Below are positions 24,462-35,000 of a stretch of DNA of 36,749 nucleotides, piece by piece (position 1 is the stretch's first letter; each line of letters begins with the position of its first letter). Source of the stretch: Cyanobacteriota bacterium (GTDB taxonomy: Bacteria > Cyanobacteriota > Cyanobacteriia > Pseudanabaenales > Pseudanabaenaceae). The notes below the pieces were generated by a model, which saw nothing but the letters and a program-made list of their open reading frames with translations, did not search any database and had not been told where the DNA came from. The stretch spans positions 1 to 36,749 of the forward strand of contig JANXUJ010000174.1 in the NCBI GenBank assembly GCA_025356295.1, written 5' to 3'. The position numbers and the translations under genes are program-made.

Positions 24462-25667
24462 CTACTTCCTAGATATAGCATAACTTTTACGTTTTATAAA
24501 AGCGAAAATCAGGACAAGGAATGTGCAGATACCTGCTAAATAGAGTGGATATCCATAGGATTGAGGATTAGCTTGATTAACGACCAAGCCCGCAATGATG
24601 GGACCAAAGGCATTTGATATACTGAGGTAGGAAGAGCTTACACCTAAGACTGTGCCTTGTTCTTCAGGAGTGGCATTTAAGGAGATAAGCGCACTAATCA
24701 TCGGTTGGACTACGGAATTAAGCAATGAAAAGAACACGCAAACCGCGACAAAGTAATGCACATCTTCCCAGAGTGGCATTAACACAAAAGACAGACTACG
24801 AATAAATAGTCCCATAAACAGAATTTGCACTAATTGAAAATGTTTAGTCAATTGAGAAATTCCTAATGTCTGCATAATCACTCCCAATACGCCAAACAGA
24901 AAGAACATTAGAGTTAGCGCATCACTATTTTGTTTAAGAACGGTAATAAAATAAGGTTGAAAAGCAAAAGTAAAGAGTGTAAATGTTAGCCCTGTTAAGA
25001 AGTTAATTACTAATAAAATACCAATTCTCGGCATAAATAAGCCTTTGATTAGCTTGTCTAAGCCAAGATCGAAAATGTTCTGAGCTTTCTCAGCTTTGGT
25101 CTTGAGGGTTTCAGGTAATAAAAAAATCGTGAGGACTAAAGCGATCGCCGCAATCGTGCCTGATACTAGAAAAGAAGCGCCAAAGGATTTACCCAAAGGC
25201 GTGTTGATCGCGGCTTTTTGGGCAAGTAAACTGATTGCGGGACCAAGTATAAAACCTAGTCCAAAGGCAGCTCCATTAATTCCAAAAGCTTTAGCACGGT
25301 TTTCGCGGCTGGTCACATCGGAAATTACAGCTTGAGCAACTGAGGCATTCCCTCCCGTAATCCCATCTAGAAATCTCGCAAAAAATAATACGGCGGCACT
25401 TGCGGCTGTTCCTGCCATTAGGTTTGCTAGGACTGTCCCTGCTAAACTAATGACCAATAATGGCTTGCGCCCAAAGCGATCACTTAGTTTACCGATGATT
25501 GGTGTGGCAAAAAATTGCGCGATCGCATAAATTGCAAATAGCAAACTGGTCTGAAAATCATCTAACTTGAACTGTCTACCATAGAGATACAAAACAGGAA
25601 TCAGAATTGTAAAACTGAGGGAGTTAATGAAAGAGATGAGGGCAATAATCCAAAAATTACGATTCAT
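24462..25667 (-). CDS. MFS transporter, DHA1/TetA-like (12 TM)
   Basis: A 401-aa integral membrane protein, very likely a proton-coupled drug or metabolite exporter. The family motif [20 protein letters not shown] follows the second membrane segment. The [21 protein letters not shown] block and the [10 protein letters not shown] motif C-like segment are those of the DHA1 efflux group (TetA/MdtG type), and about twelve hydrophobic segments can be traced. The substrate cannot be inferred. Its start overlaps the end of purE by 11 bp, indicating cotranscription downstream of purE. Confidence 0.9.
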   Translation of the reverse strand: MNRNFWIIALISFINSLSFTILIPVLYLYGRQFKLDDFQTSLLFAIYAIAQFFATPIIGKLSDRFGRKPLLVISLAGTVLANLMAGTAASAAVLFFARFLDGITGGNASVAQAVISDVTSRENRAKAFGINGAAFGLGFILGPAISLLAQKAAINTPLGKSFGASFLVSGTIAAIALVLTIFLLPETLKTKAEKAQNIFDLGLDKLIKGLFMPRIGILLVINFLTGLTFTLFTFAFQPYFITVLKQNSDALTLMFFLFGVLGVIMQTLGISQLTKHFQLVQILFMGLFIRSLSFVLMPLWEDVHYFVAVCVFFSLLNSVVQPMISALISLNATPEEQGTVLGVSSSYLSISNAFGPIIAGLVVNQANPQSYGYPLYLAGICTFLVLIFAFIKRKSYAISRK

Positions 25668-26184
25668 TTTGTCTCAAATATTTTTCACTTCCCAATTCAT
25701 CTAGTTTTTCTTGCTTCGCCATGACCATATCGGCAAGAAATTGACGATAGGCGATTACTTGCTTAAGAAGCTGAGGATCGTGACTGGCTAAAATCTGCAC
25801 GGCTAGCAGACCCGCATTATCAGCATTGCCGATCGCGACAGTTGCCACGGGGATTCCTTTTGGCATTTGCACAATCGAATAGAGCGAATCTACGCCGTTA
25901 AGTTGTTTAGTGGAGACAGGCACACCAATCACAGGCAGAGGTGACAGCGCTGCCACCATTCCGGGTAAATGTGCGGCTCCACCTGCTCCTGCAATAATTA
26001 CTCTGATGCCGCGAGTATGTGCATTTTTTGCGAATTCCACCATTCGCTCTGGAGTGCGATGTGCGGAGATAATCGCGACTTCGTGAGGAATATCAAATTT
26101 TTGGCAGATGGCGATCGCCCCTTGCATAGTTGGCAGATCGGAGTCACTGCCCATGATGATGCTGACTTGTGGTTGATTGTTCAT
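25657..26184 (-). CDS. purE: N5-carboxyaminoimidazole ribonucleotide mutase
   Basis: Class I PurE, converts N5-CAIR to CAIR in purine synthesis. 175 aa from ATG 26184 ([20 protein letters not shown]); an in-frame TTG at 26208 would add eight residues, without support. Motifs: [18 protein letters not shown] and [25 protein letters not shown]. purK is not adjacent, and the MFS gene overlaps its 3' end by 11 bp. It lies 54 bp downstream of pyrG, from which it is separated by a 20-bp palindrome. Confidence 0.95.
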   Translation of the reverse strand: MNNQPQVSIIMGSDSDLPTMQGAIAICQKFDIPHEVAIISAHRTPERMVEFAKNAHTRGIRVIIAGAGGAAHLPGMVAALSPLPVIGVPVSTKQLNGVDSLYSIVQMPKGIPVATVAIGNADNAGLLAVQILASHDPQLLKQVIAYRQFLADMVMAKQEKLDELGSEKYLRQNES

Positions 26185-26205
26185 AATTCTTTGGTGCGTT
26201 ACAGG

Positions 26206-26225
26206 CAAGGGGCTTAAGCCCCTTG
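26206..26225. terminator. 20-bp perfect palindrome between pyrG and purE
   Basis: CAAGGGGCTTAAGCCCCTTG is fully self-complementary. It is 12 bp after the pyrG stop on the minus strand and 22 bp before the purE start. No U-run follows on that strand, so it is a weak terminator or a processing site at most. Confidence 0.5.
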
Positions 26226-26237
26226 TTAAGAAAATGA

Positions 26238-27998
<1,761 letters not shown>

Positions 27999-28096
27999 TC
28001 ATAAGGTGCATTGCCTTATCATCTTGTAAACAATGCTTAACAAAGTGATTATATAGCTAATAGATATTTGATGCGCTGCTTAATAAGTACAGCCAC

Positions 28097-29554
28097 TTAC
28101 TGTGTCCTAATCCAGCGAGTTGTTCCATCTTTTTGATCAATTAGGGTAATCCCCAAACTTTTTAAATTATCGCGAAGGCGATCGCCTTCGCGATAATTTT
28201 TTGCTTTTTTTGCTTCAATCCGTTGTTCAATCAAATCTTCAATTTGCTCTTCGCTAATGTTCTCCTCAATTACCTCGCGATCGCTAATATTTGCCACAAA
28301 GCCAAGTGAATTTGTCATGTAGCTAAGTGCTTGCCATTCTGCAAATAAAACTTCAGAGCTAGTTTCTGTCTTGCCTGAATGTAATAAAGAATTTCGCTCA
28401 GAGCGTAATTTTTTAGCAATTTCAAATACATGAGATAAAGCAACAGAAGTATTAAAGTCATCATCCATTGCTTCTTCAAAAGAAATGATCAAAGGTGCGA
28501 TCATTTGCCCAACTTCGCTTCTATCTGGGATTTTAGTATTTTCCCAGCCTAGTTTTGCACCAAAATCTGCCGCAAACAGCATACTGTCGCGCACTGTCTC
28601 CCAGCCTTTAGTCGCTGCATTAATCGCTTCTTCTGTGAAGTCAATTGGTTGACGATACTGGGCTTGCAAAATGAAGAGACGGATTGCCATCGGCTCAAAA
28701 TAGGTAATCAGATCGCGAATAGTTTTGAAATTATCAAGCGACTTTGACATCTTCTCGCCGTCAATATTCACAAAACCATTGTGCATCCAATATTTGGCTA
28801 AAGGCTGACTATAGGCAGCTTCTGATTGTGCAATTTCATTCTCATGGTGGGGAAATTGCAAATCTGCTCCTCCTGCATGGATATCAATCGTTTTACCTAA
28901 ACGCGATCGCACCATCGCCGAGCATTCGATATGCCAGCCTGGGCGACCATCTCCCCAAGGCGATGACCAAAAAGGTTCATTGGTTTTTACTGACTTCCAT
29001 AAAGCAAAGTCAAAGGGATAGCGTTTATCTTGATCATGCTCATCAACTCGACCGCTTGCTCCCGCTTGCATATCTGCTAACTTACGACCAGAGAGCTTGC
29101 CATAGCTAGGAAATTTCTGTACTGCATAATATACATCGCCACCCGCAGCATAGGCATAGCCGCCATCTATCAATTGCTGAATCAACGTAATAATTTCAGG
29201 AATAGATTCGGTCGCGCGCGGATAGTCATCAGCTTTAGCAATATTTAGCCTTGCCATATCCTCGTCATAAGCAGCAATATAGCGATCGGCGATCGCTTGC
29301 ATAGTTGTCTCACGTTCTAGCGCTCGTTTGAGAATCTTGTCGTCAATGTCCGTAATATTTTGAACAAATTCAACTTGATATTTTGTCGCTAGATAGCGGC
29401 GCACCATATCCCAAACTACATAAGCCCTAGCATGACCCAAATGACAATAATCGTAGACAGTCACACCACATACATACATTTTTACCTTTCCCGTTTCGAG
29501 GGGAATAAAGTCTTCTTTGCGACGTGTGAGTGTGTTGTAAATACGAAGAGTCAT
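28097..29554 (-). CDS. cysS: Cysteinyl-tRNA synthetase
   Basis: A 485-aa class I synthetase. HIGH-type motif HLGH (38-41), KMSKS (268-272), zinc ligands C29, C211, H236 and E240, and the conserved C-terminal DR(L)RDNLKSLGI helix. Start is the ATG at 29554. The segment encoding YREGDRLRD lies inside a 36-bp perfect palindrome centred on a HIP1 octamer. It is separated from pyrG by about 107 bp with no clear terminator. Confidence 0.97.
   Translation of the reverse strand: MTLRIYNTLTRRKEDFIPLETGKVKMYVCGVTVYDYCHLGHARAYVVWDMVRRYLATKYQVEFVQNITDIDDKILKRALERETTMQAIADRYIAAYDEDMARLNIAKADDYPRATESIPEIITLIQQLIDGGYAYAAGGDVYYAVQKFPSYGKLSGRKLADMQAGASGRVDEHDQDKRYPFDFALWKSVKTNEPFWSSPWGDGRPGWHIECSAMVRSRLGKTIDIHAGGADLQFPHHENEIAQSEAAYSQPLAKYWMHNGFVNIDGEKMSKSLDNFKTIRDLITYFEPMAIRLFILQAQYRQPIDFTEEAINAATKGWETVRDSMLFAADFGAKLGWENTKIPDRSEVGQMIAPLIISFEEAMDDDFNTSVALSHVFEIAKKLRSERNSLLHSGKTETSSEVLFAEWQALSYMTNSLGFVANISDREVIEENISEEQIEDLIEQRIEAKKAKNYREGDRLRDNLKSLGITLIDQKDGTTRWIRTQ
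28164..28199. repeat. 36-bp perfect palindrome centred on HIP1 inside cysS
   Basis: 28164-28199 reads identically on both strands with GCGATCGC at its centre (28178-28185). It encodes part of the conserved C-terminal helix of CysRS, so it is coding and palindromic at once. Confidence 0.85.
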
Positions 29555-29709
29555 GGATTTGAATATAAATGAGGCGCAAGGTAATTATACAGGATTGACA
29601 CTCTCAGCACGCTCTGTGACGGGGAGTGTTAATGACAACAGTAATAAAAACCATAAAATCGGTTTTATCATCTAAAATCTTTATAGTGAAATTTAAGAGT
29701 ACGTTGTAA

Positions 29710-31269
29710 ATGCTAAACTCTGGCGCAATCTTGGCTCGCAAAAATTGGTTTCTAAGTTTAGGGATTGTCGGGATCGTGGCGATCGCTATTACTTTATCTG
29801 GGCTTTTATTTTCACTCGAACAGGAATGGCGATTAGTCAGCATAATCACGATGATGAGTGGCGGGACATTTTTGTTTGTGAATCTGAGAAAGAGTTTCGC
29901 TTCAGTTGTTGAGCAACCCACGATCAAGGATCGTAGTTTTTTGTTTAAAGAGTTACAGCAAACTCAACAAGCGATCGCCAAAATTGCCGATCCTATTAAG
30001 CGCGAGACTTTTAACGAGCAATCTCAGCAGATTGCTAATAATCTACAAAAGAATCAGTTTAAAATCGTTGTTTTCGGCACAGGTTCCGCAGGAAAAACTT
30101 CAGTAATTAACGCTCTACTGGATCGCAAAGTGGGCAAGACAGCCGCAACGATTGGGACAACGATCGCACGGCAAGAATATACATATCAAGGAATCGGCGT
30201 TACCCCAGTTAGCGTTATGCCGATCACCATTCATCCAGAATCAAAAGTCAAGCGTCAGATTTCGCTGCTTGACACGCCTGGGATGCAAGAAATGGGCGCT
30301 ATAGGGCAGCAACGAGAGCTAGAAGCTTTGCAGTTAGCACGCGATGCTGACTTACTGATTTTTGTAACATCAGCGGACTTGACAGCGACCGAATATCGCG
30401 AACTTAATCGCCTTGCAGGACTGGGTAAGCGCGTAATTCTTGCTTTTAACAAAATAGATTTATATCTGCCAAGCGATCGCGAAGGAGTATTGACTAAGCT
30501 CAAACACCGAACTCGACAATTTTTAGCAGAAATAGATATTGTGGCGATCGCGGCTCAACCTAGCCCGATCAGAGTAAGTCAATATGCTAATCCTGAAGCG
30601 GCTAATGCGCTCCAAGAATGGTGGGAGGATATTCCACCTGATGTTGTGTCGCTAAAAGAACGCATCGAGATGATTCTTTCTCATGAGTGGGAAGATTTGC
30701 TAATTAGTAACACGCATCTCCAAATCGAAGACTTGTTACAAAAAATCAACATCACCATCAAACAAGAACGCCGTCAAGACGCAACCAAACTGATCAATCG
30801 CTATCAATTAATCGCCGCCACTACAGTTTTTGCTAATCCGATCCCCGCCCTCGACCTATTGGCTGGAGCCGCGATCAATACCCAAATGTTAATTGACCTT
30901 ACCAAAATTTATACTCCCGATCATCCCTTAAAACTCAAACAAGCCAAACAATTTTCACTAATAATTGCGGGGCAGTTAGTGCAACTAGGCTGTATAGAAA
31001 TTGCCACCTCAGCGATCGCCTCTTGCTTTAAACTCAACGCCATCACTTATGCGATCGGTGGCTCGATGCAAGCCATCACCGCCGCTTACCTTACCCAAAT
31101 TGGTGGCATCAGCTTTATCGAATATCTAGAACAGCAACCGACAACTCAATCCGCCATTAGCTCTAATCCTGAAATGACGAATCGACTAAAACAAATATGT
31201 CAACAAACATTTAAAGGCTTACAAAGCGATCGCTTTTTCATGGAATTAGTAACTAGCATCGCTAGCTGA
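29710..31269 (+). CDS. Membrane-anchored GTPase with DUF697-like C-terminal domain
   Basis: 519 aa. Two hydrophobic segments near the N-terminus (about 12-34 and 43-60) anchor it. A helical stretch then leads to the G domain: G1 GTGSAGKTS (123-131), G3 DTPGMQE and G4 NKID, with a putative switch Thr in TIGTTIARQEY. After about 320 the C-terminal region INRYQLIAATTVFANPIPALDLLAGAAINTQMLIDLTKIYTP has the pattern of the DUF697/YcjF family, with further amphipathic membrane-associated helices. The cellular role is unknown. The start ATG 29710 has AAGAG about 10 bases upstream. It ends at a very strong terminator. Confidence 0.87.
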   Translation: MLNSGAILARKNWFLSLGIVGIVAIAITLSGLLFSLEQEWRLVSIITMMSGGTFLFVNLRKSFASVVEQPTIKDRSFLFKELQQTQQAIAKIADPIKRETFNEQSQQIANNLQKNQFKIVVFGTGSAGKTSVINALLDRKVGKTAATIGTTIARQEYTYQGIGVTPVSVMPITIHPESKVKRQISLLDTPGMQEMGAIGQQRELEALQLARDADLLIFVTSADLTATEYRELNRLAGLGKRVILAFNKIDLYLPSDREGVLTKLKHRTRQFLAEIDIVAIAAQPSPIRVSQYANPEAANALQEWWEDIPPDVVSLKERIEMILSHEWEDLLISNTHLQIEDLLQKINITIKQERRQDATKLINRYQLIAATTVFANPIPALDLLAGAAINTQMLIDLTKIYTPDHPLKLKQAKQFSLIIAGQLVQLGCIEIATSAIASCFKLNAITYAIGGSMQAITAAYLTQIGGISFIEYLEQQPTTQSAISSNPEMTNRLKQICQQTFKGLQSDRFFMELVTSIAS

Positions 31270-31270
31270 A

Positions 31271-31311
31271 AAAAGAATAAAGGCGGCGTTTTGCGCCGCC
31301 TTTATTCTTTT
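31271..31311. terminator. 18-bp-stem bidirectional terminator
   Basis: AAAAGAATAAAGGCGGCG (31271-31288) pairs perfectly with CGCCGCCTTTATTCTTTT (31294-31311), loop TTTTG. It lies between the GTPase and the convergent psb30 gene (stop 31329) and can serve both. Confidence 0.9.
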
Positions 31312-31328
31312 GATGAAGATATGGAATC

Positions 31329-31460
31329 TTACATGTCGCCGCCACCAGCCGACAACAAAAAGATGATCACAGGGCCAGAAATGACAATCAAAGCTAAGCA
31401 AGTCAGTTGAAAAATTAGCTGAAAGTTGATGCTCGATAAGGCAGAGGTTACAAAGTCCAT
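31329..31460 (-). CDS. psb30: Photosystem II protein Psb30 (Ycf12)
   Basis: A 43-residue ORF from ATG (31458-31460) to TAA (31329-31331). It has a short N-terminal polar part, then one membrane span with the family pattern INFQLIFQLTCLALIVISGP followed by VIIFLLSAGGGDM. The Gln-Leu-Thr, the SGP turn and the Gly-rich, acidic end match Psb30/Ycf12, a single-helix subunit at the edge of PSII near PsbJ and cytochrome b559. It is short enough to be missed by gene callers. TTAAGAAAA is a weak ribosome binding site. It ends at the strong bidirectional terminator shared with the GTPase gene. Confidence 0.87.
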   Translation of the reverse strand: MDFVTSALSSINFQLIFQLTCLALIVISGPVIIFLLSAGGGDM

Positions 31461-31615
31461 AACAGTTTTCTTAAATACGATTAATAAATCAAACAAAATT
31501 GTACGCATATTCTAGCAAGCATCGCCACTCAAAAAATCTTCTCCTTATGAAACATTAAAAATTAAAAGAAGCGCTATCATTTGAAATATATTCATAATTG
31601 CTAAGAGTTATACCT

Positions 31616-32518
31616 GTGCGTCATCGAATGCGTCATCGAATTTGGTTGCTTGCTATTCTTGCCTCGGTTAGCGTTGGAGCATCTCCACTAAGCGCTCAAG
31701 CTCTCATACCGCACACGCTGCGGATTAATTTTGGTAATTTAGAAGAGCAAGCGCTCAACTTAGCAAGAGAAGCAGCCCAACTCGCTCAGTTTGAGCAGTA
31801 CGACTTAGCTTTACCGCGCGCACGCCTAGCCGTCCAACTCGCACCAAAGGCTTTTCAAACTCAAGGTATTTTGGGTAGTATTTACCTCCGCAAAGAGAAA
31901 TATGCTGAGGCGATCGCTTCTTTAACTCTTGCCAATCAACTCAAAAAAGATGAGCCAGCGATCTTATTCAGTCTCGGTGCGGCGTATCTTCGCAACAAAA
32001 CCTATCCCGAAGCGATCGACAATCTCAAAAAAGGACTAAAGCTAGAGCCTAAGGCTGTCACAGCTATGTTTGATTTAGGCAATGCTTACTTTTTAACTAA
32101 GCGTTACGAAGAAGCCGTCACTGTTTTTAATGATGTACTGCTCCTTGATACCAAGTTTTGGGCGGCTACTAATAATATTGGTTTAGTTGAGTATGAGCGC
32201 GGCAATGTCGATCAGGCGATCGCTAAGTGGCAAAGCTCACTCAAGCAAGCTGAGAAAGTCGAATTCCTCGCGGCCGAGCCAACTCTTGCCCTTGCCACTG
32301 CTTTTTATCGCAAAGGCGATCGCGATAAGGGTATTCAGCTAGCTGTGCAAGCGATGAAGATCGATCCCCGCTACGGTAAAGTCACATATCTAGTCGAAAA
32401 TCTCTGGGGCGATCGTTTAGTCGCCGATGTGAAATTGGTTTTGTCACAGCCGCAAGTGAAACAAATCTTAGATGAGAGCGATCTATCTACTCGTCAAGTT
32501 CCCAAAGTCCGCCGCTAA
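31616..32518 (+). CDS. Secreted or periplasmic TPR-repeat protein
   Basis: About 300 aa. The N-terminus is basic (RHRMRHR) followed by a hydrophobic stretch and an Ala-X-Ala site (PLSAQA) before residue 25-30: a signal peptide. Four tetratricopeptide repeats are recognisable from about 85 (SIYLRKEKYAEAIASL, AYLRNKTYPEAIDNLKKGLKLEP, AYFLTKRYEEAVTVF, EYERGNVDQAIAKW). TPR proteins act as protein-binding scaffolds; cyanobacterial examples assist photosystem assembly or lumen processes, but this one cannot be assigned. Start choice is open: GTG 31616 has AAGAG upstream; ATG 31628 and TTG 31598 are alternatives. Psb30 is divergently transcribed next to it. Confidence 0.83.
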   Translation: MRHRMRHRIWLLAILASVSVGASPLSAQALIPHTLRINFGNLEEQALNLAREAAQLAQFEQYDLALPRARLAVQLAPKAFQTQGILGSIYLRKEKYAEAIASLTLANQLKKDEPAILFSLGAAYLRNKTYPEAIDNLKKGLKLEPKAVTAMFDLGNAYFLTKRYEEAVTVFNDVLLLDTKFWAATNNIGLVEYERGNVDQAIAKWQSSLKQAEKVEFLAAEPTLALATAFYRKGDRDKGIQLAVQAMKIDPRYGKVTYLVENLWGDRLVADVKLVLSQPQVKQILDESDLSTRQVPKVRR

Positions 32519-32529
32519 TGATCTATGAC

Positions 32530-32556
32530 GACAGGCGGCGTGAAGCGCCGCCTGTC
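32530..32556. terminator. 11-bp GC-rich hairpin after the TPR gene
   Basis: GACAGGCGGCG (32530-32540) pairs with CGCCGCCTGTC (32546-32556), loop TGAAG. It is 11 bp downstream of the TPR gene stop, with no T-run, so it is a weak terminator or mRNA stabiliser. Confidence 0.6.
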
Positions 32557-32631
32557 TTAACCGCGCGATCTTTAACTTAAATTTAAAATAAATCTAAAAA
32601 AATTTTGAGTAACTCAGTTCACCAGAGCAGA

Positions 32632-33081
32632 ATGCTGCTCTCCCACAACTTTGATGTCACACCTAACATTGCGCCAGTTCTTAGTCATGAAGAATTTGCC
32701 CAAGTATTTAGTCGGGGCTTAGGCGATCGCCCTTCTTGCAAAACTCGGCTGATCGAGCATCCCCATTGGATCGTTGAGATTTTGTTTGATGGCGACCAAT
32801 TCTCACCTAAGCAAATTGGTGAATTTTGCGCGCAAGCTTTAGCTGACAAACGCAGTAGTCAAGATGTATCTAGTTCAGAAATTTTAGTCCTAGGCGGACT
32901 AAAAACCACACCGCCCACCAGTAGCTCGCCCGATGCTTTACAGACTGGCGATTGGGGAGTAGATGTCGTGGAGACACTCGTGGTTGAGACATTTTTGCAA
33001 GGCATCTCTTGGGAAACAACGATCGCTTCCAAGCCAGTTGCAGAGATTTTTAAAGTCGCCTTTAAGGACTTGCGCTCATGA
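32632..33081 (+). CDS. Conserved hypothetical protein, coupled to an ankyrin protein
   Basis: 149 aa from ATG 32632; an in-frame TTG at 32605 would add nine residues. It has no recognised domain. Notable are LSHEEFAQVFSRGLGDRP, WIVEILFDGDQFSPKQIGEFC, and an acidic C-terminus ending ETFLQGISWETTIASKPVAEIFKVAFKDLRS. It is soluble and balanced in composition. Its TGA overlaps the next ATG (ATGA at 33078-33081), so the two products are probably made together and may act together. I believe similar proteins occur next to ankyrin proteins in other cyanobacteria, but cannot verify that. Confidence 0.7.
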   Translation: MLLSHNFDVTPNIAPVLSHEEFAQVFSRGLGDRPSCKTRLIEHPHWIVEILFDGDQFSPKQIGEFCAQALADKRSSQDVSSSEILVLGGLKTTPPTSSSPDALQTGDWGVDVVETLVVETFLQGISWETTIASKPVAEIFKVAFKDLRS

Positions 33082-33818
33082 CCGATGCTAGCCGTTCTCC
33101 TGCTCAAGAGCTAAATCAAAACCTAATCAGAGCAGTAGTACGCGGTGATGCGATCGCAGTTACAGGTTTACTGGCTCAAGGTGCAGATGCTAGCACCACT
33201 GGCGGGGTAACTCCTGTCGGTGGTAGCAACACAGCGCTGATGTGGGCGGCGAGTGAAGGCTATTTTGATATTTTCAAAATGTTGCTCGATTATGGTGCTG
33301 ATCTGAATGCTAAAAACGCAGCTGGTTACACAGCCCTGATGTTTGCGGCTGAGAGCGATCGCCGCGATATTGTTTTAGCTTTATTAGACTCACCCGACCT
33401 CGATTCCAAATGTTTAGGCGATCGCAATAACTATCAAGAGACCGTCCTCATGGCAATGGCGCGACAAGGGCAAACCGATATCGTGCAACGCTTAGTCAAA
33501 ATGGGCGCAGAACTCAATGCCGTTAATAAACTTGGTGATACGGCTCTCTATTTAGCTAGCGATCGCGGACACTTGTATAGCGTCAAAGCTCTGTGTGAGT
33601 TAGGCGCAGAAGTAAATACGGCAAATCGTGGTGGATGGACACCACTGATGATGGCATCAGCATTAGCAAATCTAGAAATCATGGAAGTCCTATTGCAATA
33701 CAAAGCTGATTATGATCCTAAAAATAATTGGCATGGCTCAGCCCTAAGCGAAGCACGGAAGTCTATTCGAGCCAAGCAAGCAGTCGAGATATTAATCCGC
33801 GCAGGAGCAACCGAATAA
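33078..33818 (+). CDS. Ankyrin-repeat protein
   Basis: 246 aa, almost entirely about six ankyrin repeats (TALMWAASEGYFDIFKMLLDYGADLN, TALMFAAESDRRDIVLALLDSPDLD, TVLMAMARQGQTDIVQRLVKMGAELN, TALYLASDRGHLYSVKALCELGAEVN, TPLMMASALANLEIMEVLLQYKADYD). It should be a protein-binding scaffold in the cytoplasm. Translationally coupled to the preceding gene by a 4-bp overlap. Confidence 0.9.
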   Translation: MTDASRSPAQELNQNLIRAVVRGDAIAVTGLLAQGADASTTGGVTPVGGSNTALMWAASEGYFDIFKMLLDYGADLNAKNAAGYTALMFAAESDRRDIVLALLDSPDLDSKCLGDRNNYQETVLMAMARQGQTDIVQRLVKMGAELNAVNKLGDTALYLASDRGHLYSVKALCELGAEVNTANRGGWTPLMMASALANLEIMEVLLQYKADYDPKNNWHGSALSEARKSIRAKQAVEILIRAGATE

Positions 33819-34056
33819 TGGATAACAAGGCGATCGTGCCAATTTTGTGCAAACTTAACCATGATTCATAAATCTTGATAATTAAGGTTACGCACTTGTA
33901 AGAAAATCGTTTATAACAAAGCGTATAAATTATTACGCTAATCCTTTTGTCTTTAGGGTTCAGGACGACTAACTATCAACCAAACTTTTAAGCTAAATAT
34001 TCATATTTGAAACACTTTTATTACATCCTTTCGTTAAAATCAGGAGATATTGTGTA
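33819..34056. other. Promoter region of the linker operon
   Basis: 238 bp between the ankyrin gene and cpeC. It contains the L-box-like repeat at 33835-33852, an AT-rich stretch and the ribosome binding site AGGAG at 34042-34046 ahead of ATG 34057. Transcription start and -10/-35 boxes cannot be fixed by eye. No hairpin terminator separates it from the ankyrin gene. Confidence 0.5.
33835..33852 (-). promoter_or_regulatory. Candidate L-box (RcaC site) upstream of cpeC
   Basis: On the minus strand it reads TTGCACA-AAAT-TGGCACG. The L-box recognised by RcaC in Fremyella diplosiphon is, as I recall it, TTGCACA-N4-TTGCACA: the first half-site is exact, the spacer length is exact, and the second half-site matches 5 of 7. 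It lies about 205 bp upstream of the cpeC start. Confidence 0.45.
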
Positions 34057-34917
34057 ATGCCATTTGGACCAGCTTCGCGCTTGGGTGTCAGCCTGTTTGA
34101 TGAAACTCCCCCGATTGAATGTATCGCGGGTCAATCACCCGATGAAGCCGAAACCCTTATTCGGGCGATCTATCGTCAAGTACTAGGCAACGCCTATGTC
34201 ATGGAAAGCGAAAGACTCACCGTACCCGAATCTCAATTTAAGCGTGGTGAATTAAGCGTTCGTGAATTTGTCAGAGCGATCGCCAAGTCTGACCTTTACA
34301 TGACTCGCTTTTTTACAAGTTGCGCTCGTTATCGTGCGATCGAGCTCAACTTCCGTCACTTACTTGGTCGTCCCCCACTAGACCTCGAAGAAATGCGTGG
34401 ACACAGCACTAACCTTGATACTAAAGGTTTTGAAGCTGATATTGATTCTTACATCGACAGCGATGAGTATCAAAACACCTTCGGCGAAAACTTCGTTCCT
34501 TATATTCGTGGATATAAGACCGAAGCTTGCCAGAGCATGGTGCAATTTACACATACTTTTGAATTGGTACGCGGCGCATCTAGCAGCAGCCTCAAGGGTG
34601 ATCTCGCAGGCATTAGCCCCAAGCTTAATTCCTTAGTCATCAACCCCACCGCTACTGCCGTCATTTCTCCATTCGGCGATGGCGCGACTTTCCGCAATCC
34701 TGCGGATGCACCTTTGACCCGCCGTGGTTCCTTCGGTACTCCCACCAGCAAGGTTTACCGCATCGAAGTCACTGGCTACCGTGCCAAGACTGTCAACAGC
34801 ATTTCCAAATTCCGCCGCAGCAACAAAGTTTATTTGGTGCCTCTTGACCAACTTTCCCAAGAATACCAACGCATTCACCAGCAAGGTGGCGTAATCGCCA
34901 GCATCACCGCTGTCTAA
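34057..34917 (+). CDS. cpeC: Phycobilisome rod linker, CpeC-type
   Basis: 286 aa. A PBS linker domain (about 25-160, with VMESERLTVPESQF, SVREFVRAIAKSDLY, IELNFRHLLGRPPLDL and FGENFVPYIRGY) joins phycobiliprotein hexamers. A flexible Pro/Thr/Gly-rich region follows, then a CpcD-like capping domain (about 228-286). The opening MPFGPASRLGVSLFDETPP and the length are what I remember of phycoerythrin linker CpeC. First of three same-strand linkers with the order and sizes of cpeC-cpeD-cpeE. AGGAG at 34042-34046 supports the start. A CpcC-type identity is the alternative. Confidence 0.85.
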   Translation: MPFGPASRLGVSLFDETPPIECIAGQSPDEAETLIRAIYRQVLGNAYVMESERLTVPESQFKRGELSVREFVRAIAKSDLYMTRFFTSCARYRAIELNFRHLLGRPPLDLEEMRGHSTNLDTKGFEADIDSYIDSDEYQNTFGENFVPYIRGYKTEACQSMVQFTHTFELVRGASSSSLKGDLAGISPKLNSLVINPTATAVISPFGDGATFRNPADAPLTRRGSFGTPTSKVYRIEVTGYRAKTVNSISKFRRSNKVYLVPLDQLSQEYQRIHQQGGVIASITAV

Positions 34918-34967
34918 TATCTTTTGATGATGTCCTGTGCTTCGCACAGACATCATCAAAAGATATT
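34916..34967 (+). terminator. Intercistronic hairpin between cpeC and cpeD
   Basis: Arms 34916-34940 and 34944-34967 pair over about 24 bp with one bulged base; the loop is TTC. It begins at the stop codon of cpeC. There is only a weak T-rich stretch after it (GGTTTTAAAAAATTT), so partial read-through into cpeD is likely. Confidence 0.8.
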
Positions 34968-35000
34968 GGTTTTAAAAAATTTATTCAATAATCAAAATTT

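Noticed and set aside
28744..29109. 121-codon plus-strand ORF
   Set aside because: It lies fully antisense to the conserved core of cysS and shows no family features or ribosome binding site.
29604..29927. 107-codon minus-strand ORF
   Set aside because: It overlaps the start of the well-supported GTPase gene on the other strand and has no recognisable motif.
33940..34056. CcaR G-box (CTTTNCNATTT type) upstream of cpeC
   Set aside because: The CTTT-containing stretches (for example CTTTCGTTAAA) do not keep the pattern or the repeat, so a CcaSR site is not supported.
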